A DNA stretch of 64,000 nucleotides from Phytoactinopolyspora limicola (GTDB lineage Bacteria > Actinomycetota > Actinomycetes > Jiangellales > Jiangellaceae), in assembly GCF_011320225.1 (NCBI RefSeq), contig NZ_JAAOEN010000013.1:1-64000 (forward strand). Direction: 5' to 3'. The notes below the pieces were generated by a model. The model was not told the origin of the DNA and did not search any database. It was given only the letters and a program-made list of their open reading frames with translations. Shown here piece by piece: positions 18,050 through 26,949 of this stretch. The position numbers and the translations under genes were made by a program. Position 1 is the first letter of the stretch, and each line of letters starts with the position of its first letter.

Positions 18050-18640
18050 ATCGCCGTCGGGGTCGCTGGACGGTCAAGTTCGGCGAGCTCTTTCTCGACG
18101 TCGGCGAGGCGTTCTTTGGCCTCGTTGAGTTCTGCGGCACGATCGAATAGGTGTTCCGAGAAGTGTGGCGATCTGCTCGGCGTGGGCGCGTTGTTCCCGC
18201 CAGGTTTTGGTTCGCTCGTAAAGGGCGGTTCTCGATCCGGTTGAGGTAGCCTTCGAGTCGTCTGCGCACCCGTAGCCGGGGTTCGCGCCGCCGATCTCGT
18301 CGGCCCGGACGGCACGTGGACGCATCAGGGATGCCGTCCACGCTGACGGTCACCTTCACGGAGCGACCTTTCGCTTCGATGCGGATGTCGAATCCGCCCA
18401 GTGCACCGATGTCGTCGGTGGTCGCGTCGGACCGTTGTGCGTGTTGGATATGGGCGATGACGTGGAACAAGGCGCGGCCGGCGTCCGGGCGGGTGGTGTA
18501 GGCGCGTCCCTTGATGGTCATCGCAAATTGGTCACCGTCGGTGGGTTGACGTCTAGTGAGCGCGGTCCGAAGTGCGGCGATGGCTGTGGCGGCGGATTCG
18601 ATGGCCGGTTGGGCTTGACGGGCGGCGAAACGGTTTCTCG
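18050..18640 (-). pseudogene. C-terminal remnant of a helicase/DNA-methylase-type mobile-element protein
   Basis: Family sequence appears in successive frames: AIAALRTALTRRQPTDGDQF then AMTIKGRAYTTRPDAGRALF, IGALGGFDIRIEAKG and VTVSVDGIPDAS (one frame), LYERTKTWREQRAHAEQIATL (second frame), FDRAAELNEAKERLADVEKE (third frame). This order matches the tail of very large SNF2-helicase/N-6-methylase proteins carried by actinobacterial plasmids and ICEs: a beta domain and then a coiled coil. At least two frameshifts break it and the N-terminal thousand-plus residues are absent. Family assignment rests on remembered pattern, not on a search. Confidence 0.6.
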
Positions 18641-18845
18641 GTTAGATGAACGCCTAGCACGAGCGGATGCTCGGCAGCAGCAAGCGTAACCGCGTGCCCA
18701 ATCGCCCGGAGGCTTCGCGGCTTCCATAGTGGAGGCTCGGCCATCACCTTCCGTAGGCGCCAGGCGACCACAACGAGCTTGCGTCAGCGTCGGTACCAAT
18801 GCTTGCCGGACACGGAAACGACGAATACTCTTCCAGGATCATGAA

Positions 18846-18904
18846 GGGTGTTCACCCTTCGGGTTTGTCTGCCTGGCAGCCGACATCGAAAGGTGAACAC
18901 CCCC
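18846..18904 (-). repeat. Inverted repeat, possible terminator after the gajB chimera
   Basis: Arms GGGTGTTCACC and GGTGAACACCC separated by about 35 bases. It lies downstream of the stop at 19000 on the minus strand. No T-run follows, so it may be a terminator or an element end. Confidence 0.4.
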
Positions 18905-18999
18905 AAGGCGAAGTACCGATAGGACTCGCCGATCAACCGTCACATCAGGCCGTACCCACCCCTGCATGAGGCCGCACCGCTGTGGACGGCACCGCTACG

Positions 19000-20895
19000 T
19001 CAAAGCGCAACACCACGATCGACCAAGTCAGTCGGGTCCGCCGGGTTCGTCGGCTCTGACGGCACATCGACCGTGCGTCTCACCTCGACGGAATCGAGGT
19101 AACTGACCCCCTGACCGACATCAGCGAACTCGACAGTGAGCTCCGTGTGCTCACCGCTGCTGAATGTCTCGGTGATCAGTACCCACCCGCCGTCGGCGCC
19201 CACGGTGTGCGGCCCGGTCAGGGGGGTTCCGTTGGCACCACGCACGACGTAGCTGATCGTGCCGCCGGGAGATCTCACCCAGAAACTCATCGTGTAGGCG
19301 GTATCGGACGCCGCCCTTACCGTCTGCGCCAGCGTCGTGCCGCTATCGGAGCCATCGACCTTTGTTGACGCAGAGCCGGTGAACTTGTCGTCCTTCGATA
19401 GCTCAAGAGCCTCCCCGACGACCCAATTCGTCGTGGCTTTTGCGTCGAATTCGCCGTTGTTCACCAAGTTCGGGTACAACGGGGCATCCGTCATGCGCTG
19501 AACGCTGAAGTCGTCGAACAGGTACGTTCCCTCGCCGTTGAAGCCGACGTAGAGCGTCAACGCGGTGCGGGTTCCAGCATTGAGGCGAACGGTGTACTCG
19601 GTCCACTCGCTGTTTGCCGGAATTGTCCGCTCACCGACGACCGCGCCATCGGCGAGGATGCGCACGAGCGAGCGATTCTCGGTCGACTTCGCCCAGAAGG
19701 TCACCCGGTAGTCGTGGTACGGCTCGACGGCGAACGACTGCGACGTGCCGCTATCGGCGCTGGCGAGTTCGGCCAGCGTGGGGTTCGTGACGACGCGATC
19801 GAGCGCTTCGATGGCGGGTTCGGCCCCTGCGCGCTTGTTGCTGGTCGTGAGGAGGTCGGATCCGATGCGACCGTCGGCGTATCGCTTGCCGAGTGGGCTG
19901 GGGTCAAGTATGCCGTGCCCGCAGTGGCACTTCTTCGTGAAGCTGAACAGCCAGGACGCGTAGCGTGCGAGGTCGGCGGTGACGAGCTTTGCGAGCCAGT
20001 CGGCCATGAACTTGCCAGCGATCTCCTCCATGACGGTGTAGTTGCCTTTCAGGGCACCGGCGATGTCGCGGGCGATGTGCGCCTGAGCGGCAATGATGAG
20101 GATAGTCTCGGCGGTGGGAAGCGAGAGAGCCCGGAGGGCCGCAGTGGTGACGCCGTTGGGAGCGCCGGAGACGTTGGTGAAGGTGACGCCGGTCGGGTAG
20201 TTGGGGCTGTTGAGATGCAGCTCGTGGTCGGGCTCGAGGCCATCGCGGACCTTGAGCAGCCACTCGCCGAGGACTTCGTTGTGCCCGACCCAGCGGCGGG
20301 GCTTGACTTCGATGGCGCCGTGCTCGGGGAAGTCGGTGAGGACGTCGGCCCAGGCGGGGAGTGGGTCGGTGAACCCAAAGATGGCCTGGAGGGGGTCGCC
20401 GAGGATGCCGATGTTGGGGATGGCGTCCTTGATCTTGAGGACCAGGGAGTGATGGTACTCGTTGCAATCCTGATACTCGTCGACGAGGACGTGGGTGTAG
20501 GAGGCGGCGAGGATGGCCTTGATGTGCGCTGCGGCTGTGACCTTCGCGGCGGCCTGGATGTACTTTTGGGAGTCCTCGGGGACCATGACCTTCGGGACGA
20601 ACATGTTGCCGAGGACGGGGTAGGCGCGGGCGAGGCGGAACGCGAAACTGGTGATGGTGGAGACGTGGACGCCCTTGGTGACGCCGAACCGCTTCAGGCG
20701 GGCGCTGATGGCGTAGACACCGGCGTTGGTGTGGGTGAGAACGAGGACCGTCCGGCCGTCGGTGACGATGTGCTTCGCGGTGGCCGCGAGCAGGTGGGTC
20801 TTGCCTGCCCCTGCGGGCATGACGACTGATGCCGGGAGCGCGGATACGAACCCGGCGGCGTCGGCCTTGAGCTCGTCGGACAGGTGCTCAGGCAT
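19000..20895 (-). CDS. gajB: Gabija GajB-like UvrD helicase with C-terminus replaced by a carbohydrate-binding tail
   Basis: ATG 20895 overlaps the gajA stop by 8 bases (ATGCCTGA), with GGAAGG upstream. Residues 1 to about 375 are a UvrD/Rep-type helicase of GajB type: PAGAGKT (27-33), VLVLTHTNAGVYAISARL, LVDEYQD (Walker B, 138-144) and GDPLQAIFGF (166-175). Around residue 378 (near 19760) the sequence changes without a stop to beta-rich modules like secreted CBM4_9 domains (FAVEPYHDYRVTFWAKS, YVGFNGEGTYLFDDFSV, then LAQTVRAASDTAYTMSFWVRS). Helicase motifs V and VI are not seen; the reference GajB is about 490 residues. A deletion probably fused two genes in frame. The product is likely a defective helicase, but it stays open over 631 codons. 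Confidence 0.8.
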   Translation of the reverse strand: MPEHLSDELKADAAGFVSALPASVVMPAGAGKTHLLAATAKHIVTDGRTVLVLTHTNAGVYAISARLKRFGVTKGVHVSTITSFAFRLARAYPVLGNMFVPKVMVPEDSQKYIQAAAKVTAAAHIKAILAASYTHVLVDEYQDCNEYHHSLVLKIKDAIPNIGILGDPLQAIFGFTDPLPAWADVLTDFPEHGAIEVKPRRWVGHNEVLGEWLLKVRDGLEPDHELHLNSPNYPTGVTFTNVSGAPNGVTTAALRALSLPTAETILIIAAQAHIARDIAGALKGNYTVMEEIAGKFMADWLAKLVTADLARYASWLFSFTKKCHCGHGILDPSPLGKRYADGRIGSDLLTTSNKRAGAEPAIEALDRVVTNPTLAELASADSGTSQSFAVEPYHDYRVTFWAKSTENRSLVRILADGAVVGERTIPANSEWTEYTVRLNAGTRTALTLYVGFNGEGTYLFDDFSVQRMTDAPLYPNLVNNGEFDAKATTNWVVGEALELSKDDKFTGSASTKVDGSDSGTTLAQTVRAASDTAYTMSFWVRSPGGTISYVVRGANGTPLTGPHTVGADGGWVLITETFSSGEHTELTVEFADVGQGVSYLDSVEVRRTVDVPSEPTNPADPTDLVDRGVAL

Positions 20896-22783
20896 CCCCA
20901 GGACCTTCCCGAGGGTCGGCAGGCTGCCTTCCAGCCGAAGGTGCAATCGGAGGAGTGACCGGCTCGCCGTCGAGCGCAGATCCCTGAATGTCGCACGCGT
21001 CCGTGGTGTCGTCCGCAGGCTCTTCCGCGGCCGGCGATTCGGGGCGGGCGTAGATGGCGGCCTTGAGGTCGTCAATCTTGGTCTTCACGTCTCCGGTCTG
21101 GAGGGCGGCAGTGTCGAGGATGAACCGGCCGAGTCGACGGCCTTTGTCGACCCTCTTGAACCAGCCCTTCATCTTCGCGGTCATGCCGACCACTGTGCGG
21201 GCCTTGGCCAGGTCGACGCCGGCCGCGCCCCAGGTGGCGACATCGAGCGGGTCGGCGCCCTTCGCGGTGTGCGGCGCACCGTTCGCCCCCAAGTTGTCGG
21301 CGAAGGATTGCTTTGCAGCAGCCTCGTCGTCTGCGACCTCGAGGCCAGCCTGAATGAAGGCGTTGAGGCCGGCCTCATCCAGTTGAGCGCAGACTGCGGT
21401 CTCGATGCTATGGCCGCCGGTCCACTGGATGACTGTGCCGCCAAGCGCCTCGACTTCTCGGACCATGTCGTTTGCGGCCCGGTCGTCGCTGTCGATGAAC
21501 AGGACGACGTCGTAACCCACGCCACGGAACTGCTTGGCCTGCCCAGCGGACCCGGTGCCTCCGTTCCCTTCGATGGCCACAACGCCGAGAGCTGCACTGG
21601 GCACCAGCTGTGGATTGGTTCCGTGGTCCCAATCGTCGAGGTGCTCCAGGACCACGCCGTACTCGGTCTTGCCCTCGTTGATCACGACACACCTGGCCAG
21701 GAACGCCTCCGGGCACGACTTCAGCAGCGGTCGCAGACTCGCCGGGTGGTCCAGCGGCTTGAGCTCGGTTACGCCACCCGCCGACCGGACCATCACGAGC
21801 TCGTCCGGCTCGAGGTGAAGGAGTGCGGTCGGCGAGTGCGTGGTAACGAACACCTGTGAAAAGGTGCCTTCCTTTCGGAGGTGCCGGAGCAGGTGAACGA
21901 GACGGTGAGGCTCGAGCCCGTACTCGACCTCGTCGACCAGCAGGGCGGTGGTGCCCTCGTTCGCGAGCTGCTGGGTCGCAGCCCCGGTGAGGCGCCGGGT
22001 GCCAAGGCCGAAGTTGGTCAGCGGAACATCACCCTCGAAGAGCGCAAGGTTGCCCTGGGTGTTGGTCAGGGACACGTCGAGTCCGGGCTTGAGGTCGGAG
22101 AAATCGGTTGTCCCGATGGACTGCACCTGCTTCTGCACGTCCTTGGCGAGGGCCTTCAGCTCGTCGGTCACTGCCTCCGCAGCCGCGTCCCTCGCTGCCC
22201 GGCTGGCCTTGGTGAGCGTCGCTCGCGTATCTTCGCGGTTCGAGGTCAGCTTGCCCAGCGACGACGTCCGGGACCAGCGCAGGTGCGCATCAACCCGGTC
22301 GTCGATGCGGTACGCCGTCATCTGAGCGCGGTGACGCGCCCGGATCGGGTGCGGCTCCTCCTCGCCCATCCCGTTCACAGGTGGCCGGTACGACTGCCAC
22401 ACCGGCTCCAGGTCGCCCTCGACTAGGAACTCGACGACGACACACCGTTGGGAGTCATCGGTCGGGTCGTGCGACAACTCGCCTTTGTCGTCGATGCCGG
22501 CCAGGAATCCGCCGAACGCGTCCATCGCGATGAGCTCATCCGGTAAGTCGTCAATCGCGACCCGGATCCGGATCGGCTCGTCGACCCTGGCCCCGTGGAA
22601 GTCGGTGTCGAGCACGTTCAAACCGGCACGGTCGTGGAGCGCCCGCTCGATCGCGGAAAGCACGGTCGTCTTCGTGGAGTCCCCGGGGCCGATGAGCACA
22701 AAGAATCGTCGGTCAGCCGGAAGCCGCCACGAGGCTGACTTGATGCCTCGGAAGTTCTCGATATCGATGCGGCGGATTCTCAT
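20888..22783 (-). CDS. gajA: Gabija GajA-like OLD-family ATPase/TOPRIM endonuclease
   Basis: About 631 residues. The N-terminus MRIRRIDIENFRGIKSA is the usual first strand of OLD-type ABC ATPases, followed by a variant Walker A IGPGDSTKTT (31-40). ABC-side motifs include FGLGTRRL (signature-like), LLVDEVEYGLEPHRL (Walker B) and VFVTTHSPTAL (His switch). The C-terminal TOPRIM nuclease shows VVINEGKTE (Glu370) and FIDSDD (Asp431, Asp433). ATG 22783 has GAGGA 4 bases upstream. In Gabija systems GajA nicks phage DNA when nucleotide levels fall and works with GajB. The overlap with gajB supports the pair. This subunit looks intact. The 280 bases upstream hold the promoter; no operator was identified. 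Confidence 0.85.
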   Translation of the reverse strand: MRIRRIDIENFRGIKSASWRLPADRRFFVLIGPGDSTKTTVLSAIERALHDRAGLNVLDTDFHGARVDEPIRIRVAIDDLPDELIAMDAFGGFLAGIDDKGELSHDPTDDSQRCVVVEFLVEGDLEPVWQSYRPPVNGMGEEEPHPIRARHRAQMTAYRIDDRVDAHLRWSRTSSLGKLTSNREDTRATLTKASRAARDAAAEAVTDELKALAKDVQKQVQSIGTTDFSDLKPGLDVSLTNTQGNLALFEGDVPLTNFGLGTRRLTGAATQQLANEGTTALLVDEVEYGLEPHRLVHLLRHLRKEGTFSQVFVTTHSPTALLHLEPDELVMVRSAGGVTELKPLDHPASLRPLLKSCPEAFLARCVVINEGKTEYGVVLEHLDDWDHGTNPQLVPSAALGVVAIEGNGGTGSAGQAKQFRGVGYDVVLFIDSDDRAANDMVREVEALGGTVIQWTGGHSIETAVCAQLDEAGLNAFIQAGLEVADDEAAAKQSFADNLGANGAPHTAKGADPLDVATWGAAGVDLAKARTVVGMTAKMKGWFKRVDKGRRLGRFILDTAALQTGDVKTKIDDLKAAIYARPESPAAEEPADDTTDACDIQGSALDGEPVTPPIAPSAGRQPADPREGPGDA

Positions 22784-23061
22784 CGCGTCCTCGCTCGTCG
22801 TTGTTGGACTACGAGTGGACCACAGAGCGCGGACTATTCAGCGTGACATGTCGCGCGTGTGCCCGTTGGTGCAGTTGAGCGCAGGGTGCTTGGAGCGGTG
22901 CAGCGTGTGCGGGACAAGAAATGCTATCCGGGATCTCGGAATCGCGGTGCGTCATTCTGGGCTACTAGAGACTTCCGGTGGGGCCGGTGTCTGGCCAGAC
23001 TCGGTCCAGGTGCCCGGCGGGACGCTCTCTGATTCTCTCGAGAACGTCTGCTGCCAACATG

Positions 23062-23750
23062 TCACGGTGTGATGCCATAGTCGGCGAACCAGTTCTCTGG
23101 GTCGATTGCGGCACCTTGGGCGTCTCGGATTGTCAGGTGCAGGTGGGGTCCGGTGGAGAGCCCTTCGTTGCCGACGGTGCCGATCTGTTGTCCGGCGGTC
23201 ACGGTGTCACCGGCTGTGACAGCGGCAGAGGCCATGTGGCCATAGGCGCTGGAGAACCCGTTACCGTGGTCAAGCTCTACGAGGTGTGGCCCGGCCCATG
23301 GCTGGAACCCGACGAACGTTACCTCGCCGGCTGCGACCGCCATCACTGGTGTCCCGGCCGGTGCCGCGAAGTCGAGGCCGTCGTGCAGCTTCCATTCGCC
23401 GGTGATGGGGTGTTTCCGGTAACCGTAGCGGTCGGTGATCCGGTAGACGCCGTCCTCGATTGGCAACGACGCTTCGCATTCTGGGTCCTCCCCGGTGAGC
23501 TGGGCTACCCATGTGCGTGCGTGGTCCTCCCATACGGCGTAGCGGTGTGGGAAGGCGCTGCGTTGAACGGCCTGCGCCGCGTCGCCGATCGGCATGCGTT
23601 CCCAGCCGGGTATGTCGAGCAGTCCGGGTGGTTCGCTTGCCGCTCCCCGTGAGTTGGGCCCGGCTGAGCCGCCGAAGAATGCCGCCGCCGTATATCGGGG
23701 ATCGAGCAGCTGGGTTGGTGTGCCCCAGCCGGCTGAATGAGCGGTGCCGG
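23062..23750 (-). pseudogene. M23 peptidase (C-terminal part of a conjugation/phage-type lysin)
   Basis: The readable part begins about GWGTPTQLLDPRYTAAAFFG and continues IPGWERMPIGDAAQAVQRSA, which is the end of a lytic-transglycosylase/NlpC-style scaffold, then a complete M23 domain: HDGLDFAAPAGTPVMAV (HxxxD), SAYGHM and PHLHLTI (HxH). It ends at 23062. The N-terminal half with its membrane anchor is missing because the sequence joins directly to a truncated integrase near 23750. Such proteins open peptidoglycan for ICE or plasmid transfer. Internal ATG 23595 could give a shorter cytoplasmic product, so it is probably non-functional. Confidence 0.7.
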
Positions 23751-24269
23751 CCGCGCCGTGTGCGCACTCCGCAAGATCTCCGTCACAAGGTCATAGGCGT
23801 GCGCGTTCTGCACCCGGTGAGCAGGGTTCAGCCCGTAGTACCACGACTCGAACGTGTCATGGTCAGCCACTTCTGGCAGGCTCAGGTCACCGAGCACTGG
23901 GTTAACGAGCCGGTCCAGGAGATCCTGGTAATGCTCACGTGTTCGCGGCTTCAAGGGCAGTCCGCGTCGAGTGCGCTTGTTCGCCAGCCACATCTCGGCG
24001 TACGGGCGGAAGGTAGTCCCGCTGCTGACCTTGGGCGCCTTCACCGGAGCCTTCCACCGTCCAGCTTCGATCTCTTTTCGCACCCACGTCAGATGGTCCC
24101 CTGCCTTCTTCGCGGTAGAGAACGTCAACGGCCCATGATCGATGCCGTGGTTCTCCTCGGCGTAGGTGATACGAGCCGAATGCCACGCCCCGGAGAGCTT
24201 CCACCGAGCCTGATACCGCCCCGACGGGAGTTTGCGGACATTCCCGAAATCATTGCGCCGTTCCGACAT
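23750..24269 (-). pseudogene. Tyrosine integrase, N-terminal part only
   Basis: From ATG 24269 (MSERRNDFGNVRKLPSG, GGGAAAGGG upstream) the protein shows the arm-binding domain (RYQARWKLSG, FSTAKKAGDHLTWVRKEIEAG) and the SAM-like core-binding domain (TFRPYAEMWLANKRT, YQDLLDRLVNPVLGDLSL). After HAYDLVTEILRSA the match ends, and the frame runs through the reverse reading of M23-peptidase DNA. The catalytic domain with the Arg-His-Arg-Tyr set is gone. Integrases of this sort sit next to their attachment site, and a tRNA 3' end is found 190 bases away. A deletion from inside int to inside the transfer gene explains the join. Confidence 0.75.
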
Positions 24270-24456
24270 GAGGCGCACACCCTTTCCCGAACTCCCCGCA
24301 GCGGTGGCACAACCCAATCCGTGCCACCGTCGTGCCACTAAGAGAGTACATAGGAGGCAGCATCTGTCAACGCTAGTCACACGCCAGACTCGCCCACATT
24401 ACCTGGTCAAGATGCTATTGGCGAGGTAAACATCTTATCCAGAAAGATGCTACGAA

Positions 24457-24484
24457 CCTGGTTCGAGTCCAGGTGCGGGAGCAA
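24457..24484 (+). other. tRNA 3'-end fragment, probable attachment site
   Basis: CCTGG TTCGAGT CCAGG forms a perfect T-arm, followed by TGCGGGA as the 3' acceptor strand and G as discriminator. No matching 5' acceptor strand (TCCCGCA) or anticodon arm lies upstream, so this is not a full gene. tRNA 3' ends next to integrase genes are typical attL/attR sites. Confidence 0.6.
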
Positions 24485-24485
24485 G

Positions 24486-24525
24486 AAGCCCCCACCTGCG
24501 CAGATAAATGCGCCAGTGGGGGCTC
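24486..24525. terminator. Strong hairpin after the tRNA fragment
   Basis: Perfect 9-bp stem AGCCCCCAC / GTGGGGGCT, extended inside by GCGC pairing. It lies directly behind the tRNA-like end and fits a terminator. No clear T-run. Confidence 0.55.
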
Positions 24526-24818
24526 TCGTCATATGTGGCTCTTCGGATCTCAGTGGGCTGCGGGGTCGTTGTTGATCATGTGCGAGTTGCACCCCCGGTA
24601 GGGGGAGTTCCCTGCACATGATCAAGGTCGCATCTCCTTGGTGCGCTGAACGCTCGCCGGAACCACGCATCTGGGCCCATCGAGCGAGGACTCACCGCAC
24701 CAAGCCGGCCGCTTCCCAACATGACAAACGTCCAACGACCCCACACACCCGCTGAAATCCGAAGAGCTGCTATTCGCAACGTCAGACCAGGACGCGCGTG
24801 CCGTGCAGTGCCGCCCGG

Positions 24819-26417
24819 TCAGGTGGTCACGATGCGCCGACGCCGCACCATGGTCCCGCCAGCCAGGCCCAGCGCGGCCACACCAGCCAACGCGGCCACC
24901 GCGGGCGCCACGATCGGAATGTCGTCAGGATCAACCACGATCACCGTCACCACGGCCGTGTACGTCTCACCATCGATGCTCACCGAATACTCGAAGGTGT
25001 CCTCACCCGTAAACCCGGCATCCGGGGTATACGTGATCGTGCCGTCCTGGTTCACGACCACCGAACCGTTTGACGGACCCGAGAAGATCTCCGGCATCTC
25101 ATCGGCCACACTGGCATCATCGTTGTCCAGCACCGCGATGGTCACCGGGGTGTCCATCTCAGTCGCCGCCTCGTCATCAACCAGCAGGTTCTCCGCACAA
25201 TCCGCCGCGGTCACCGTGATCTGCCCGCTAGTGGCCAACGTGCCCGTCACCGACGACGTCAGCGCACCCTCATGCGAAGCCACCACATCGGGCGCTTCAC
25301 ACTCAAGCACCGGCGCCGTCAACGCAAACTCCACGAAACCCTGACCACGCGTGTAGTCATGCGTGTCCAACGATTCGACGGCGTTGTATACAGCGTACGG
25401 CGGCCAGTTAGACGTACCTGCTGCGCAATCCCAGTCAGTGTCGGGGGTATTGGACGCGTTGGTCGCCGCCGCATGCGGGTCACCATTACCGAGGTCGAGG
25501 ACCGTCAAGTAATACCGTTGGTTCCCGGCGACGTACTGACACTGGTGGAAGTTGGTGTACCGGTTATCCAGCAGGTCCATCGCGAGCACGCCGCTCCAGT
25601 TCGGTGAATAGACCCAGCTGTTGGTGCCGCTACCGCATGAGACCACGCTCTCGGCGGTGTTCGATGCGTTCGTGGTCGACGAATACGCCCACGAGTACGG
25701 CACGAATGTTGCATACCAGCGACCACTGTTCACGTACTGACACTGGTGGAGATTGAGGTAGCGGTTGCCCAAAATGTCGATCGGGGCGTACATGGCCTCA
25801 TTGCTGACGGACCAGCTACCGGCTCCCGGCTTGCAGTCCAATGCCGACGCCGGTGTGTTGGAAGCGTTGGTCCCAGAGCCGTAGGTCGACGCGTCACCAC
25901 GGCTAGCGATAGTGGTGAACCAGCCGCCGGTTCCGTTGGTGTACGCACATTGGTGGAGGTTGAGGTAGCGGACCTTGCCGACCGACATCAACCCCTCGGT
26001 TGCGCTGTTCGGCACCCCGTAGAACCCGGCGTTCGGTGCGATCGTCAGATCATCACCCGACCACACCGCCCCCTCATCCGACGGCGCATACTTCACCTCC
26101 CCCGACGGGCTCGTGGGGTCCGTCGTACCGGGGTTCAACCCGATCCGCGTCGACCCCGCCACCAGCTCAAACCCATCCGGCACACTACTGGTCAACGACG
26201 CACCATCGATATTCGACGACGTGTCGTTGTCGTAATACAACCGAGCCAGCACCTCACTACCCGAGGCCACCACCGGATCCGTCGTCCACGACGCACCACC
26301 GTCAACCGAATACACCAGATCACTACTCGGAGCGGCCGAAGCGGTCAACGTTGCCCCCGCCCCGGCAACAGCAACCGTGAGCACTACCGCCCCGGCCGTG
26401 TGGATGATTCTTCGCAC
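24819..26417 (-). CDS. Secreted, membrane-anchored surface protein with HQCQY repeats
   Basis: About 532 residues from GTG 26417 (AGAGGAGGG just upstream). A basic N-region and hydrophobic core end at SAAPSS, a Sec signal peptide. An Ig-like or pilin-like domain follows (YSVDGGASWTTDP, YYDNDTSSNIDGASLTSSVP). Next come three modules of about 70 residues, each with RYLNLHQCAY, RYLNLHQCQY or RYTNFHQCQY and then TNASNT and a second Cys. A domain like Big_9/cadherin-type repeats follows (VLDNDDAS, GSVVVNQDGTITYTPDAGF). The C-terminus is one hydrophobic span closed by RRRR, without an LPXTG motif. I do not recognise the HQCQY module. It stands alone between the tRNA fragment and a small divergent gene; a role in adhesion or binding is only a guess. 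Confidence 0.82.
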   Translation of the reverse strand: MRRIIHTAGAVVLTVAVAGAGATLTASAAPSSDLVYSVDGGASWTTDPVVASGSEVLARLYYDNDTSSNIDGASLTSSVPDGFELVAGSTRIGLNPGTTDPTSPSGEVKYAPSDEGAVWSGDDLTIAPNAGFYGVPNSATEGLMSVGKVRYLNLHQCAYTNGTGGWFTTIASRGDASTYGSGTNASNTPASALDCKPGAGSWSVSNEAMYAPIDILGNRYLNLHQCQYVNSGRWYATFVPYSWAYSSTTNASNTAESVVSCGSGTNSWVYSPNWSGVLAMDLLDNRYTNFHQCQYVAGNQRYYLTVLDLGNGDPHAAATNASNTPDTDWDCAAGTSNWPPYAVYNAVESLDTHDYTRGQGFVEFALTAPVLECEAPDVVASHEGALTSSVTGTLATSGQITVTAADCAENLLVDDEAATEMDTPVTIAVLDNDDASVADEMPEIFSGPSNGSVVVNQDGTITYTPDAGFTGEDTFEYSVSIDGETYTAVVTVIVVDPDDIPIVAPAVAALAGVAALGLAGGTMVRRRRIVTT

Positions 26418-26540
26418 GTGCCCTCCTCTAGTGGTTAGGATCCGCGCCACCTAGACGCAGCCTTCACCCGTCCACTAGAACGAGAGCACAGCAACTAGCA
26501 CGCCGAGCTTCGCCTGATGATGCGGAAGAAGGAGCTGACG

Positions 26541-26720
26541 TTGGTCACTGCCACGACAGGTAGCGGCGACGATCCGGCCGACGCCGACGACCCACCCGGC
26601 GACCTCGGTGGAGAGACGGTCTGCTGGCTGCCGCGGGTCTGCGACGAGTGCGGCCGCCTGTCGGACAGTGAACCGCCGACGGTCTGCACGAACTGCGGGG
26701 CAGCTATCCCCGTCGCATGA
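26541..26720 (+). CDS. Small CxxC (zinc-ribbon-like) protein
   Basis: About 59 residues from TTG 26541, which has a strong GAAGGAG site 7 bases upstream. An acidic Asp/Gly/Pro stretch is followed by RVCDECGRLSDSEPPTVCTNCG, two CxxC pairs spaced as in rubredoxin-like or zinc-ribbon knuckles. It may bind zinc. It lies divergent to the HQCQY surface protein and about 230 bases before the LuxR-type regulator gene on the same strand. No function can be assigned; the ribosome site and cysteine pattern argue that it is real. Confidence 0.55.
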   Translation: MVTATTGSGDDPADADDPPGDLGGETVCWLPRVCDECGRLSDSEPPTVCTNCGAAIPVA

Positions 26721-26949
26721 TTACTACAGCCAGGTCGCGTCGGCCACATCGCCCCAAACGCGCGGTACCGATTTCGCCCAAATTCCGTACTTACGTGAAC
26801 GGTGCAAATCACCCGGCACGGTCGTCCTTGCTGGTCATAGGGCGACAGCATGAGCCAGGTGGCGTACTCTACGAGCGAGCAACGGCACACTCCGCTGTCA
26901 TGCTCACGGGGGGCTCCGAGACGCCGGCATGGCATCACAAGGAGTCAGC

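Noticed and set aside
19714-20829. 371-codon plus-strand frame
   Set aside because: Antisense to the GajB helicase motifs; Gly/Val/Asp-biased, typical of a GC-rich shadow.
24440-24484. Complete tRNA gene
   Set aside because: Only T-arm, 3' acceptor strand and discriminator are present; no 5' acceptor, D-arm or anticodon arm upstream.
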